A stretch of DNA of 64,000 nucleotides from Arctopsyche grandis (GCF_051622035.1 NC_135359.1:16987501-17051500); one strand, 5' to 3'; positions 44,481 to 55,272 are shown, counted from the stretch's first letter. Numbers and translations are program-made. Notes: generated by a model not told the origin, from the letters alone.

Positions 44481-46526
44481 TTAAATTTCATAATTTCGAA
44501 ATTTGGAAACGACTTCAGACGGCGGTTCTTGTCCTTGTCCAGCCCAACGGCCCCAATGTGCTGCTCCACCTTCAGAAGCTCGACGAGCAGCAGCCGGACC
44601 TGTTCCCAATGTGCTGCTTGCTCCAGCAGCTCCACCAGCGCCGACTATCATCCGATCCTTGGTTTTGGGAGTTGCCCAGTGCATCGTTTGTTGAACGTGA
44701 TCTTTCATTCCCAACCATTGTTTGTAGCTTATGGTTATTCCGCTGTTGCGCCATTTATCATAATTACACTTCTTGGCTGGATCGCACAAGGTTTCTTTCG
44801 CTTCCTGTAATTTTTTTGTAATATTTAACTACTAGTCTCATGACTAAAATTAGAATACACATTAATGTAAGTTTTTTTCAGTGCAACTTCTCATTACAGC
44901 AAAAGTGGGTCAAGTAGGGTGCATACCCGGGCAATTATGTAGGTCAACTAGAAAAACGCGCATTTACTCATATATCCCTACAATTTTTTTGCCTACATTT
45001 AAATTAGACTTTCCTTGGCTGTTTGACTACTTGATTTGACATGCGATTTCAATGGTAAACGAATTATTTCGCACATTGCGATTGCGCAGACGACAATCAC
45101 GCCACGAAAATCGCGAATACGGAATATCTGGCACTCGAGATCTCGTCAGTAAGATAGCTCGCGTGTAACTATCGATCGATGGAATTTTCGGGTACCAAAC
45201 ATTCCGTGATCGAGATTTATGCTCGCTTCGCTTTATGTGGAGTAATCACTTCAACATGTTTGTAGGAAAATGGTCGAAATAATAAGAATATATGTACAAA
45301 TAGAAATATTGTAATAACTAGAAATTACAAATGGCGGAAAATCTTTGTTCCCTGTGACAGTATGCATACTATGCGCATATTTAGGCGTGGCTTATGAAGT
45401 GATAGTTGAGTCTTCTCCTTAAAAATGCCTCGGTGACATAATGACTACATTTTCATAATGTGATTATTAGAGGTAGGATAGCCAAGGGGCCGCTCATTGT
45501 TCCATTGTTGTAAATCCTTTGTAAAAAAAAGTTCGGCAAACCTTTAATAATGCATTTACAACATTTGAAAAATACGCGGCACCTTCTGGGTCCAGGCTTT
45601 AGTGATTATCAATACGTACAGTAAGGAATACCTTTGTATTCAAAAAATTGCAAAAACTCATTTGTATCATTACCCATAACAGAATGTAATATGTTTTAAT
45701 TACAGAAATACTAATTACAATAGAATAAATGTAATTTAAAAAAATTAGGAAAATATTGTATTTGCAATTGGTGGGGTGGCCTAGAAAGTTTTGGAAGGAA
45801 CAGATGATCTCAATCTGTGAAAGGCTGCAATAGTGTTACAAAAGCTGCTAGTATGGTTCCAGACTTAATTTAAAGGATTTTATTGTAAAGTAAAAAAGGG
45901 GGTTTGGGGAATATACATAGTAATTAGCCCACGTCGTAATAGTTGGTTTTAAGTATTTTAAATTGAAATAATATTAATAGCGTGCCAAAAATGATATCCT
46001 CGTTCACCACCAATCGACAAATCGATCGGTAAGTATGTTTTCCTTAATTCAAAAAGGAAAAATTTAGACGGCAGATATGGCCGTTTTTAGAAACGTTACG
46101 AACACATCTCGGAGGGAAAGCAAATCTGACAGTTGGCAATTAGCATGGTGGAGTATGTGGGATACTCGTATGCACGTAGCAATGTAGCTGACCTGAAGTT
46201 TCTGGAAGCGAGCCTCAGCCTCCTTGTCGCCGTCCGCCTTATCTGGATGCCATTGAAGAGCCAGAGCGCGGTACTCGCTGGTGATTTGCTCCACCTGGAA
46301 TGTCGCCATAAAATACCACAATAATATTACATATTAGTAAACAAAGGCGTATCGAGTATTTCACATATGTATGCATGTAGAGGTGTAGAGGTCGATAACG
46401 ACCATAGTCCATATGGAGCATATGGAGCGTAGAACGTACCGTAGAGTTTTCGTCGCAGTTGAGCAGGCCGTAGAAGTCGTCTTCGGGCGAGGGCTCGTAG
46501 GCGAGGATCTCGTCGACGGCTGCCAT
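44481..46526 (-). CDS. DNAJC12: DNAJC12-like J-domain co-chaperone
   Basis: Type III J-domain protein of the cytosol; mammalian DNAJC12 helps Hsp70 fold aromatic amino acid hydroxylases. Exons on the - strand are 46526-46440, 46294-46193 and 44804-44481, phases intact, 170 aa. The start ATG is in good context (GCCATGG). The J domain covers about residues 14-95, with [18 protein letters not shown], helix II through [11 protein letters not shown] (HPD at 45-47) and [11 protein letters not shown]. Then come the family segment [14 protein letters not shown] and a middle region expanded with Ala/Gly. The C-terminus SKFRNYEI is the conserved DNAJC12 ending. Intron 2 (1.39 kb) carries two MITEs. The protein is a little shorter than the human one (198 aa). 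It is convergent with the hydroxylase gene. Confidence 0.93.
45060..45260 (-). mobile_element. GGTTCGG-end MITE, copy 3, in DNAJC12 intron 2
   Basis: It shares CACATTGCGATTGCGC, CGAAAATCGCGAATACGGAA and TGGCACTCGAGATCTCGT with the other copies. Its right end GGAGTAATCACTTCAAC is decayed, so this is an older copy. Confidence 0.6.
45472..45600. mobile_element. Palindromic TTGTTCAA-family MITE, copy 2, in DNAJC12 intron 2
   Basis: It begins AGAGGTAGGATAGCCAAGGG and contains TTGTTGTAAATCCTTTGTAA and GTTCGGCAAACCTTTAA, ending GCACCTTCTGGGTCC. AGAGGTAGGAT also opens the copies at 50945 and 52822. Confidence 0.65.
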
Positions 46527-46957
46527 GGCGGCGCTCCGCCCTAGGCCTGCGCCCCCGATTCAAGCGGCCCCCAACGCCAACACTACCGGTTCGAACGGCC
46601 GCGGCGCACTCGCTACCAGCCTCCGCTCCCCGGTAATGGCGATCTCCACTCTCTCTCACTTGTCGACTGTCGCTCGAAAATCAATGTAGTTTGCGCAGTC
46701 GCACCGACTCATTCGAGACCAATGAGTAATGACTCAACAATCAACATTACCACAATCCAATCTAGATTTCCGTAACGCCGTCGACTTTCATATCGTGGTC
46801 ATTTTATAATATACACAATACATCGACGCATGTTGCGTACGAGGAAGTATGTACCATACATCATGGCGCAGGCTAATTCTCGAAGACGCGCGAACGTTTG
46901 AATACGATTAGATGTGTACTTAACACGCAATAAAGTCGAAAGTGCCGTAGATCCTCA
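46527..46957. promoter_or_regulatory. DNAJC12 promoter region, GC-rich near the start codon
   Basis: 46530-46680 is GC-rich and rich in CpG compared with its surroundings, as expected for a housekeeping 5' UTR and promoter upstream of a - strand ATG at 46526. No TATA box is evident. The frames read on the - strand across it are untranslated sequence. Confidence 0.4.
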
Positions 46958-47565
46958 TCATTATCATCTACAGCCATTCACCATCTACTGCTGGATGAAG
47001 GCCTCTCCAACACGCTTCCACTAGTCTCTGTTTTGCGCAACTCTCATCCATCTCGCCGGGTTCGATCCCTGGGCCGGGCCTCGAATGAAAATGAATTTTT
47101 CAGAGTATGCTGTTGGTCAGACCTGGATTTGTGACTCCAGGTTGATCGTTTCCTATCAGAGTTTGCCAATTTTCTCTGATTTAATTGTTGAAACGGTTCC
47201 CGGAAAAAAAACTTGGCTAAAAATCCTTCCTACATACTATGTCACCACTATTTGAAGTATATAAAAATGCTGCATTTGTAATTGTAATTGTAATTTGTAA
47301 TTGGCTAGGAAGGCGCATTGGGATTTACCTGTAAGGCCTTCCTGGTATATATATGTAAAAAAAATAAAATCTCACGCCACACATTTTCCTAATTTCGTCT
47401 ACCCATTTTCCCTGCGGTCTTCCTTTTACCCTTTTGCATTCTCCCGGGTACCATTCAAGCACTTCTTTTGTCCACCTATCGTCCATTCTTCTAGCCACGT
47501 GGCCCGCCCATTGTTATTTCAATCTCTTTACTCTATCCACTATGTCCACCCCCCTTGTCATACTA
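46958..47565 (-). mobile_element. RTE-type 3' fragment, copy 3, split by a SINE
   Basis: The left part 46958-47054 (with CATCATTATCATCTACAGCC and CTGCTGGATGAAGGCCTCTC) and the right part 47369-47565 (with CACACATTTTCCTAATTTCG and CCACGTGGCCCGCCCATTG) are contiguous in related copies. The frame is on the - strand, for the RTE C-terminal region (GHVARR-type block), with lesions. ATCTC is duplicated at the junctions. Confidence 0.75.
47055..47368 (+). repeat. SINE copy inserted into the RTE fragment
   Basis: It starts at the B box (GCCGGGTTCGATCCC), so the head is truncated. The body (GTGACTCCAGGTTGATCG, TTTCCTATCAGAG, CGGTTCCCGG) and the folded tail (GGAAGGCGCATTGGG ... GGCCTTCCTGG) match 31925-32355. 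The A-rich end abuts the second ATCTC (47369-47373; the first is at 47050-47054). Confidence 0.75.
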
Positions 47566-47580
47566 CGGTTCGGTGATTAT

Positions 47581-47902
47581 TACATCCCAGATGTGAATCG
47601 CTACAAGAATAATCGCCGATACGAAAATCGCTGACGCGGATCTCCTGTCGCACGCAAATTCGTCGCACAGGAAAATTGGCGCACAGAAAACTACTCAAAT
47701 AATGCTCAAAACTACCCAAATCTCGTATAAAAAAGCATTTGTTGAGCAGTTTTTGGGCAGTTTTCTGTATGCCAATTTTCCTGGACGATGAATTTTCCTG
47801 CGACAGGAAATCTGCGCGAGCGATTTTCGTAGCGACGGTTATTCTGGTAGCCGCTACCGGGATAACCGTCACTACCCGGTAGCGATTCACATTTGGGATG
47901 TA
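47581..47902. mobile_element. Foldback element with GTAGCGATTCACAT ends
   Basis: TACATCCCAGATGTGAATCG at left is inverse to CGATTCACATTTGGGATGTA at right (24-bp TIR with one or two mismatches). The interior contains further self-complementary blocks (CAAATTCGTCGCACAGGAAA, GCCAATTTTCCTG, and GACGGTTAT / ATAACCGTC). It follows directly on GGTTCGGTGATTAT, the start of the GGTTCGG MITE family, so it may have inserted into a remnant of that family. Confidence 0.6.
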
Positions 47903-48249
47903 GCCCGTTTACCCATACTTCCCACTCACGTGTTTTGCTACACAAAGTCCAATGCACCCAAAGAAGTATGGAACGCTATATGCTCGGCATAACGAGGAAA
48001 TACAGATCCTCATATATCTGATCGAAATAACAGATGTACTGTTGTGTAAGCTGGACTAAATGGGAATCTATGTAGAAGAGTCGGATAATCGAGAAGTGGA
48101 AAAAAATCGCCTTTTCACAGTAAATATTGACTGTCTTTCGTATTTTCTTTTTTGAATGAAATGTATGAAAATACATGGCGAGATTTTAAAAAAGAAGCTG
48201 TTTTTGAAAGATTGAAATTTGAAATGAGAATCATTTCAAAAACCATGGA

Positions 48250-48410
48250 CTACTGGATAGATATAATGCTTTATAAAAAAGTGATCACGGGTTCGATTGC
48301 CACTGGTTGCTGCTGACCAGATCATGTTTTGTGACTCCAGGTCGATCGTTTCCTATCAGAGTTTGCCAATCTGTCTGATTTTCATTGAAACGGTTCCTGC
48401 AAAATTGGCA
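48250..48410 (+). repeat. SINE copy, interrupted by a MITE
   Basis: It has B box CGGGTTCGATTGCC, then GTGACTCCAGGTCGATCG, TTTCCTATCAGAGTTTGCC and GAAACGGTTCCTGC. It stops at the MITE whose target duplication begins at 48411. Confidence 0.65.
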
Positions 48411-48418
48411 TCCCTGTC

Positions 48419-48635
48419 GGTTCGGTGATTATTGGGCACAAAGCGCTCGCCCAAAAGTCACTAAAATCTCTAAATTTTATCTGGCAGCCGAAAAGTCCAT
48501 CATATTAATGATAACTATCATACTAGAACGAGATACGAAAACGAGATCTTGAGTGCCAAATATTCCGTATTCGCGATTTTCATGGCCAAAAATTGTCTTT
48601 TGGGCGATCGCAATGTGACTAATAAAACAAATACC
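48419..48635 (+). mobile_element. GGTTCGG-end MITE, copy 4, with 8-bp target duplication
   Basis: TCCCTGTC flanks both sides (48411-48418 and 48636-48643). It starts GGTTCGGTGATTATTGG and ends GGTATTTGTTTTATTAGTC read inversely. It has the same interior as 15913-16099 plus about 30 bases (AACGAGATACGAAAACGAGA). Confidence 0.75.
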
Positions 48636-48649
48636 TCCCTGTCATATCC

Positions 48650-50440
48650 CTCTCACAAAAAAATCGAGTTATTCAGCATCTCAATTTTTCGCTGGTTTGT
48701 ATAAATGCTGCAAATTTTTCCACATATGTCTCTGTGGATGTTGATCGTATTTGCTTTGTTTAATATAATGTTTACAATGTTTGACCATAGATGTCGTGTT
48801 TAATGTAAAAATACATAATAATTATGTATTTATAATTTATATTTCATGATCTATATAGTACACTCGTCGCATTGGAGCGATCTGTAAGACGAGTGTGCAT
48901 GATTGATTGAATAAAAATAAATAAAGTTGTCTTTGCAATAGGCAAACTCTAAATCTACCTATTGGTCAAAAAATTTTATTATGAATCTGTAACATACGCA
49001 AACTTCAAAATACGCGATTTCTATTATTCAGAACATCTCAACTGACCGATAGGAATCGCGTATTTTTCTTCCGACTGTAAATAACCGTGAAATGAAATAC
49101 AGTTTCAATTGGATACAGCTATTATTTATTTGAATATTTTTAATAAAAAAAAATATTAAATTATACACGAGATATTGAGCTTTTCAATAAAAAATAAATA
49201 AATATTTATCCAATATCAATACAAGCTTCGGTGTATATTTTTATTGACAACAACAATGTGAATTATTTTTGAAATACTGAGAGAATCACAATAAGCCATT
49301 AACAAGAAGAAAAAATATTTCACCCAAAATTAGAGGTCGGTCCATTTATGAAAAACCACCTCCACTTCATGTAAAATAACCATATTTTCTTCGGGTACGT
49401 CCTTCCAGCGTGCAAACACCAGCACGCACCACTTGATCTACGCGAGTATGATCTCATTCAGCATGATAGAATGTAAAAAATGTTACCCACAATTAAGTTT
49501 GGATATTGTCTAAGTTACCCACAATAAGTTTGGGTATTTGGGTAACAAACGTCTTGAAAAAAATAAGAATACTTTTCCAATTTGACCATAAACATCCTCG
49601 AATGTCAGAAGAAATTTCTCAACATGTTGTTAGGCGTGTAAGTTGTAGCCCACGAAAATCTGTTTAATATTACTGACGTTTTGTGGCGTTTGCTTATTGC
49701 GATGCACAACGACATGTCAACGACAAAGGAAACACAATAGGAAGTCGGCTCGTATAAATAATACTTCCATATGAAAAAAAAGTAAAGATCCGATATATGT
49801 ATACTATTTTGTAAACACTATCAACAAAAAAAAATACATATCACAGCATTTTGTAAAAAGTATTGCAACTTTCACAAAAAAATAAAATATATACATATGT
49901 ATGTACATATGTATGAAAAAAACAAGATTATTTCAAAATTTATGTGTAAAAATATATACATACATACATGATATAAATGTATTTAGCTCAAATGCAACTA
50001 CGTACATACATATATGCAGTTTTGAAAACAGATCGATTGGCTCATGACCTGATTTTGAGCCCCGATACAAATACATATAAATAGAGATACAGGTATAAAA
50101 TGAAAATGGCGACGCCGTATTCTGGATTCGAATTAGTACATAAGTTACATTGCTGCAAATACAATATCTAAAAGAATCAATGAAATTTTACAAACAACCC
50201 CAAAGAGAAACATAGATGATTATTTCTTTCATCCTCTCTGAAAGCAACGAAAAATTGGTTGAGCAGATAATATCTGTACATTATATTAAACCCGCTTTAA
50301 TGCCCGGGTCAATGAAGCCGACCCATAAAGCTCTCAACATGAGGCCACCCCCCCCCCCCCCCCCAACGAATACCGTCTGAGAGACCTTTCCGTCGGGGAA
50401 CGAGACGGTTGTCCAGCTATGTAAAAATGCTCCAGCTTTA
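48650..50440. other. Gene-free AT-rich stretch
   Basis: No gene or bounded element is supportable. It contains ACATAC/TATGTA runs and a pure C run of 17 at 50348-50364. Repeated TTACCCACAAT..AAGTTTGG blocks near 49484-49545 form a small local tandem repeat. Confidence 0.4.
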
Positions 50441-50454
50441 TTTAAAACAAGAGT

Positions 50455-50935
50455 AAACTGCCACTTCCGGTCGACGAATGCTCACCAAATTTTATACATA
50501 ACTTGGTATTAAGCTTAAACTGATAGATATGAAATTTCAGTTCAATAAACCAAAAGGTTTTTGAGAAAAACATAAAAAACCTCGATTCTCTAGAGTAAAA
50601 GTACTACTTCCGGTTCAGATAAAAATATTTAAAAAATATAAAATTATTATTTCTAGTACATGTAAAAACAAATCAGTCCGATTCAGTTAGTAGTTTGGGA
50701 GATAATTGAATTCAAAAACTTAAAAAAAAGAGGACACCTATAAGGGGAGGTACCATTTCCAGTCAACTTGAATAGTCAGGTACCATTTCCGATACGATGT
50801 GAATTTGAAAAAAATTTACATCGTGTCGATAAGAATTTCAGTAACCGATACTAAGTTTCAGTTCGATAGGACTAACGGTGTTCAAAAAATCCCCAAAATA
50901 CACAGACACACACACACACATTTTTTCTAGACCAT
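50455..50935. repeat. Repeat with CTTCCGGT-type blocks ending in (CA)n
   Basis: Blocks containing CCACTTCCGGTCGA, CTACTTCCGGTTCAG and ACCATTTCC are spaced by a degenerate unit of roughly 150 bases (motif TTCAGTTC..AT..AA..GTTTTTGAG). The unit is repeated about three times and ends in a (CA)n run at about 50900-50920. It looks like a degenerate tandem or transposon-derived repeat. I do not know the family. Confidence 0.45.
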
Positions 50936-50944
50936 AAAAACGTG

Positions 50945-51045
50945 ATCAGTAGAGGTAGGATAGTCACAGTGCTATCCATTGTTCGACAAACCTTTAACAA
51001 TGCATTTACAACCTTTGAACAATACACGGCCCCCTCAGGCTCCGG
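50945..51045. mobile_element. TTGTTCAA-family MITE, copy 3 (internal deletion)
   Basis: It begins AGAGGTAGGATAGTCACAG and ends CCCCTCAGGCTCCGGTG. The left half of the palindrome is deleted compared with 63425-63548. It is nearly identical to 52822-52918 and therefore shares a deletion founder. Confidence 0.65.
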
Positions 51046-51049
51046 TGAC

Positions 51050-52815
51050 TAGTGATCAGTAATCGATTCTGAGTTCGAATCAGTCAAAATCTCGAGTTCG
51101 AATTTTCACATGATTACAAAACTTCATATATTGTTACTACGTACATAGATAAAGTAAAAATCTATATATAATATATTATGAAATACAAAAATGCAAAGGA
51201 GGTGTGTAAAAATAAAAATTGTTACCGGTGTACACAGGTATACATATATGTATGTATGTATGTATACCTAATTATATGTTGACAGCACAACAACATTATA
51301 AATTATGTGTGCACGCCGATAATAATTATTTATGCACTCATTGTTCTTCGTCTTGGGAACAGAATGCGTCCTTGCATTTTCTTACACTGTGTATGGCTGC
51401 AAAATTAATTGTTACGGTACATTTCAGCCGTAATAATTAGCGCGATGCAGAAAATTTTAATTTTAGATGAGCATGTACTTTTTTTTCAAATTGGCACATC
51501 GACGATTTCAATTTTGGAATTTTTGCATCTTGTATATGTACATATGTACACAAGTAATAATATATGTATATTATAGACGGCAAAAAATACTTAATAGTAA
51601 GAGTTGCATAATTGTTATGTTTAAATTTGCACACGTCGTAATGTAACCCATTCGATATATATATATATATTTAAATATTGGTTAATTTTTATTCACGTCG
51701 CTCGCTGGTTGAAGTGCTTTTGTGGTAGCTCTTACATCTCGCAGAATGAATGATAAATGAGTGAGTAGTGCTAAATTGAAAATAATTCTGAAAAATTATA
51801 AAATACATACGTATACTCAATTCTAATAGATGGGGAAGTATCAATAATACATTTGAATTATTCATTGTTTATATCAAATGAAAATATATATTTGTTTTTG
51901 TTTCGTTTCAAATCGTCGATTGCTATAGCCAACGATTTAAATTTTCAATTATCAATCGTTTCGTTCGAATAGTTGCGATGATTGAATGAATGTTGCGACG
52001 TCCTAACCAATTCACTGTTTGTTTTGTGACCCATCATGGTGAAGATGAAAAAGGTGAATTGATTTTTTAATTTTACTCGCTTCAATAACCAAGCGTATTT
52101 GTTCATTAAATCATATCGGAAATATGTACATACATGCATACCAATGTGTGTATAATATATGTATGTGAACGGATATTTTGTTAAAAATCAGACATATCAA
52201 TGTATGTAGTTCCATGTTTTGGGAATGGGTCAAAATTACTTTTTAGATGTTTTGATAGCTCATTTTTCAATACGTGTCCAATTAAGTGCTAGTAAATGTC
52301 CGAAGATTGTAAGTAATATATAATTATTTTAAAATTTGTTCTTGAAATCATAGTTCTTTTTCGTTGCCGCTTTAGATTTATGTATCAATCCTAAAGAAAT
52401 GAAAAATACATACACAATTGATATAATTCATAATGCTGGTGAACTATACAATGGTCAATATCTTCAAATTATATTTATAGAATCAATTTGTTATACATAT
52501 TTAATTTTTTTTTGTTTATTTAATTAATTTTGTGTTTAATATTTATCAAATGAAAAATTATTAGTTTATTTTTTGAGACAATATGAAATGTTTCTTTTTT
52601 TTTATTCTGCTCGATTTAGACTTCGTGTCCATTTAAATTGACAATCTGTGCCAAAATGCATTAATATTTCTTATATAATATATACAAATGTTATTAACAG
52701 TGGTGTAGTCGGAGCAGGTCGCCGCCCTAGCGTGCTAAATTGGTTCCTTTTGTTAATTTATATTGAAACTCAAAGAGAACCCATTTAGCATTTACCCGAA
52801 GCTTACTCATGGTCA
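51050..52815. other. Gene-free AT-rich stretch
   Basis: No gene, RNA gene or bounded repeat could be supported. Short frames on both strands are AT-rich and lack features. Confidence 0.4.
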
Positions 52816-52821
52816 TGAGTA

Positions 52822-53066
52822 GAGGTAGGATAGTCACAGTGCCATCCATTGTTCGGCAAACCTTTAACAATACATTTACAACCTTTGAACAATACACGGC
52901 CCCCTCAGGCTCCGGTGACTAGTCATGAGTAGAAGTAGGACCGGAAGCGTGCCGTTTATTGTTCAATTGTTGTAAATGCTTTGTAGAAAAGGTTCGGCAA
53001 ACCTTTAACAATGCATTTACACCATTTGAACAATAAAGGGCCCCCTCAGGGTCTGGGATTTACTCA
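52822..53066. mobile_element. Two adjacent TTGTTCAA-family MITEs (copies 4 and 5)
   Basis: 52822-52918 is the deleted form as at 50945. 52929-53066 is a fuller palindromic form (GTTCAATTGTTGTAAATGC ... ATTTACACCATTTGAACAAT). They are separated by TCATGAGTAGA, which also occurs before the first and resembles the sequence after the second, suggesting insertion at a duplicated or preferred site. Confidence 0.65.
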
Positions 53067-53339
53067 TGAGGTATAATCGTATTCATGATAAAAGTTTATT
53101 TATTATACAATAATTTGCAATAAAAAAAAATTTATGTACTTTGAAGAATTTGGTCGATTTGTAAACCGTTTCCTGATCTCTGGTTTTGTTTTTGTTGAAA
53201 TTAAGATGGAATTTCAAATTTTCTATCACGAATTTCAGTAAAAATTTTAAGAATTTCAGCTCAATTATTTTCTGGAATAAAAGAAAAATGTTGAAAGATA
53301 TAAAGCAGTTCAGTTCGTCAAATTAAATTGTTTCGTTAT

Positions 53340-53880
53340 TACCAGACTAAGCGCAGTTGCTTTTCGTACAAAAAATGGTTCACTATAGTTAATTTCTAAC
53401 ATGCTTAAAACTATGCTTTTTTGCTTTTTTTGGTCCTACCTCTAGTTATTAGTAAGGGGCGGCGGTCGGTTTCTATTTAGACAAAAAAATGAGTTCACCA
53501 TTGTCAGCCTTTTTTTTTGCTCCAGCTTAGTAATAGTAATTGACAATAGTCAACCCTCTTTCCTGGGAAATGGAAACGCCACCGCTGATCTCTAGTTAAT
53601 AGCAGAAATAGGCGGCCAGGATGCTTTTACGCACAAAAAATGATTCAATATTGTCAATTACATACTATTGTCCTACAAAGCAAGACAGCAAAAAAAGGTT
53701 GACAACAGTGCACGATTTTTTGTGGGTGAAAGCATCCTGACCGCCTAAGTCTGGGTATTAGTTGTCAATGATAACTAATAACCAGACTTGGGCGGTCAGG
53801 ATGCTTTCACCCACAAAAAATAAATTCCAACTTAAAAAATAAATGATAACTTATCATTTATTTTTTATGTTGGAATTTAT
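53340..53880. mobile_element. Cluster of CACTATTGTCAATT-type MITE pieces with two palindromes
   Basis: Repeated blocks GGTTCACTAT..TTAATTTC, TTTTTTTGCTC, TTGACAATAGT and GGCGGTCAGGATGC occur several times. 53710-53820 is a palindrome with arms GGGTGAAAGCATCCTGACC / GGTCAGGATGCTTTCACCC around ATGATAACT. 53822-53883 is a second one, with arms AAATTCCAACTTAAAAAATA / TATTTTTTATGTTGGAATTT. Related pieces lie at 62930-63200, 63220-63400 and 63730-63880. Confidence 0.55.
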
Positions 53881-53883
53881 TTT

Positions 53884-54538
53884 TTTATGATAACAAATAA
53901 ATTATGAAATTCCTGATAATATTTAAATCGCAGCCCATTCATTCTTCATTTAATTTATTTCAAAAGTAAAAAAATTAGATCGTAGTAACTTAACGAGTTG
54001 CCCCAAATCGACACTATGACCGGAAACATGAGAATAAAAAAAAAAAAAATACCATAATACAAATTTTGACTAGTCGATATACTACATACATATGTATGTA
54101 TATGGAAAAAAGTCAACATACTGCTTTACGTGGCACCATCGAAAAAGTTTGCTCAGACCTGCAGTAGCGGGAAAATCAGCTGATGTCAGACTCGGTAATT
54201 CGGCGTGATCTATAAAAATAGTCAGAATTTGGCGGGCAGAGAGCTCAAAACATAATTTCGGGAACAGTATTATAGTAGTCTCGTGACTCGTCAGTGAAGA
54301 ACGACGAGACACTGGCAGTGTCGAGGAGTAGCAGCGTCTGTAGTGCGCTTTGCAGACTGCATTCTTATCAGGAAACCCTATCAGGAGAATCGTGGAGAAG
54401 GAGAAGGAGAAGGAGAGGGAGCGGGATGCGGCAGGAGCAGAAACAGAGTGCACAGAAGACAGAAGGGGCAGAGGTAGTGGCACGTGCTGACACACGTGCG
54501 AGCTGCGAGTTGCTACTCACGAAACACAATCAGTCTAC
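53884..54538. other. Gene-free stretch becoming GC-rich toward a candidate exon
   Basis: From about 54265 the base composition rises and the sequence is rich in GGAGAAGGAGAAGGAG-type purine tracts. On the + strand a TCAGTG initiator-like site lies at 54291. It may be first-intron or 5'-UTR sequence of the gene represented at 54539-54701. Direction is uncertain. Confidence 0.35.
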
Positions 54539-54701
54539 CGTGAGCTTTCGTCGGGGGGTCTCGTTGTTGGTGCTCCATCTGCTCCACAACACCGAGTTTC
54601 CGTGCTGGTGAGGGAGGCTGCGACCCCTCGATGTCGAAGTTTGGCACCTGAAGTTGCAGTGATCTGGTTTGCACCGGAAGTGTAGCGGCCGGATGCGCCA
54701 T
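54539..54701 (-). CDS. Candidate first coding exon of an unidentified gene
   Basis: On the - strand an ATG in strong context (AGAGCCATGGC) opens 54 codons plus one base, ending at a donor CACG|GTAGAC. The peptide begins MAHPAATLPVQTRSLQLQVP and includes NFDIEGSQPPSPARKLGVVE. It is polar, Pro/Gln-rich and non-repetitive, with a GC content far above its surroundings, all of which suits a real N-terminal exon. I do not recognise the family. Downstream exons would lie at lower coordinates and I could not identify any in this window, so a long first intron or an alternative isoform exon is possible. The frame stays open for a further 8 codons past the donor. Confidence 0.4.
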
Positions 54702-54829
54702 GGCTCTCGGTAATAACACCACCTATATCTTCATTCACCCTCTTTTGCCGTCTGTTTTTCATCAGTGGTGAACTCTCGTTCTCAAACTTATTTATGTATT
54801 CTTACGCTTATATTCAAACTCTTCTATAT

Positions 54830-54837
<8 letters not shown>

Positions 54838-54917
<80 letters not shown>
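54838..54917. repeat. (TA)n microsatellite
   Basis: About 40 TA units. The Ile-Tyr open frames are spurious. Confidence 0.95.
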
Positions 54918-54920
<3 letters not shown>

Positions 54921-55142
54921 AATGTTTTCTTTTTATACTCCATTGCAATAAAAGTCAAGCAATTTTTCTTTAGATAGTGGCATTATTACATTGTTTTCAA
55001 AAACAAACAAAATATTAGCAAAACACATTCTTTTTACAAGCTTTTTTGTTGTTGTTTTTTTTCAATATGGTTGCCTCCATGCCATATCTTTTGAAGATTT
55101 CGGCTGTTTTTTTTATTTTTTATTTATTATCTTAGATAATTT

Positions 55143-55272
55143 AGTTAAAAGTGTTATACATAGTGTTGGGGTATACATGCAGATTATAGTATTGTATAGA
55201 TAAGTTACCTATACAATACTACGATCTGCATACATCCCCAACAACACTATGTATGTATATACTGTTAACTTA
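55143..55272. repeat. 130-bp imperfect palindrome
   Basis: Arms AGTTAAAAGTGTTATACATA... and its inverse pair over about 57 bp around ATAAGTTAC. The innermost parts TATAGTATTGTATAG / CTATACAATACTACG are nearly perfect. Probably a MITE without recognisable duplication. Confidence 0.55.

Noticed and set aside
44503-44821. + strand frames of 60-93 codons
   Set aside because: Antisense shadows of DNAJC12 exon 3, where GC-rich codons keep several frames open.
46239-46659. - strand frames running through the DNAJC12 first exon and intron
   Set aside because: They ignore the donor at 46439 and read intron or promoter sequence; the spliced model gives the family sequence.
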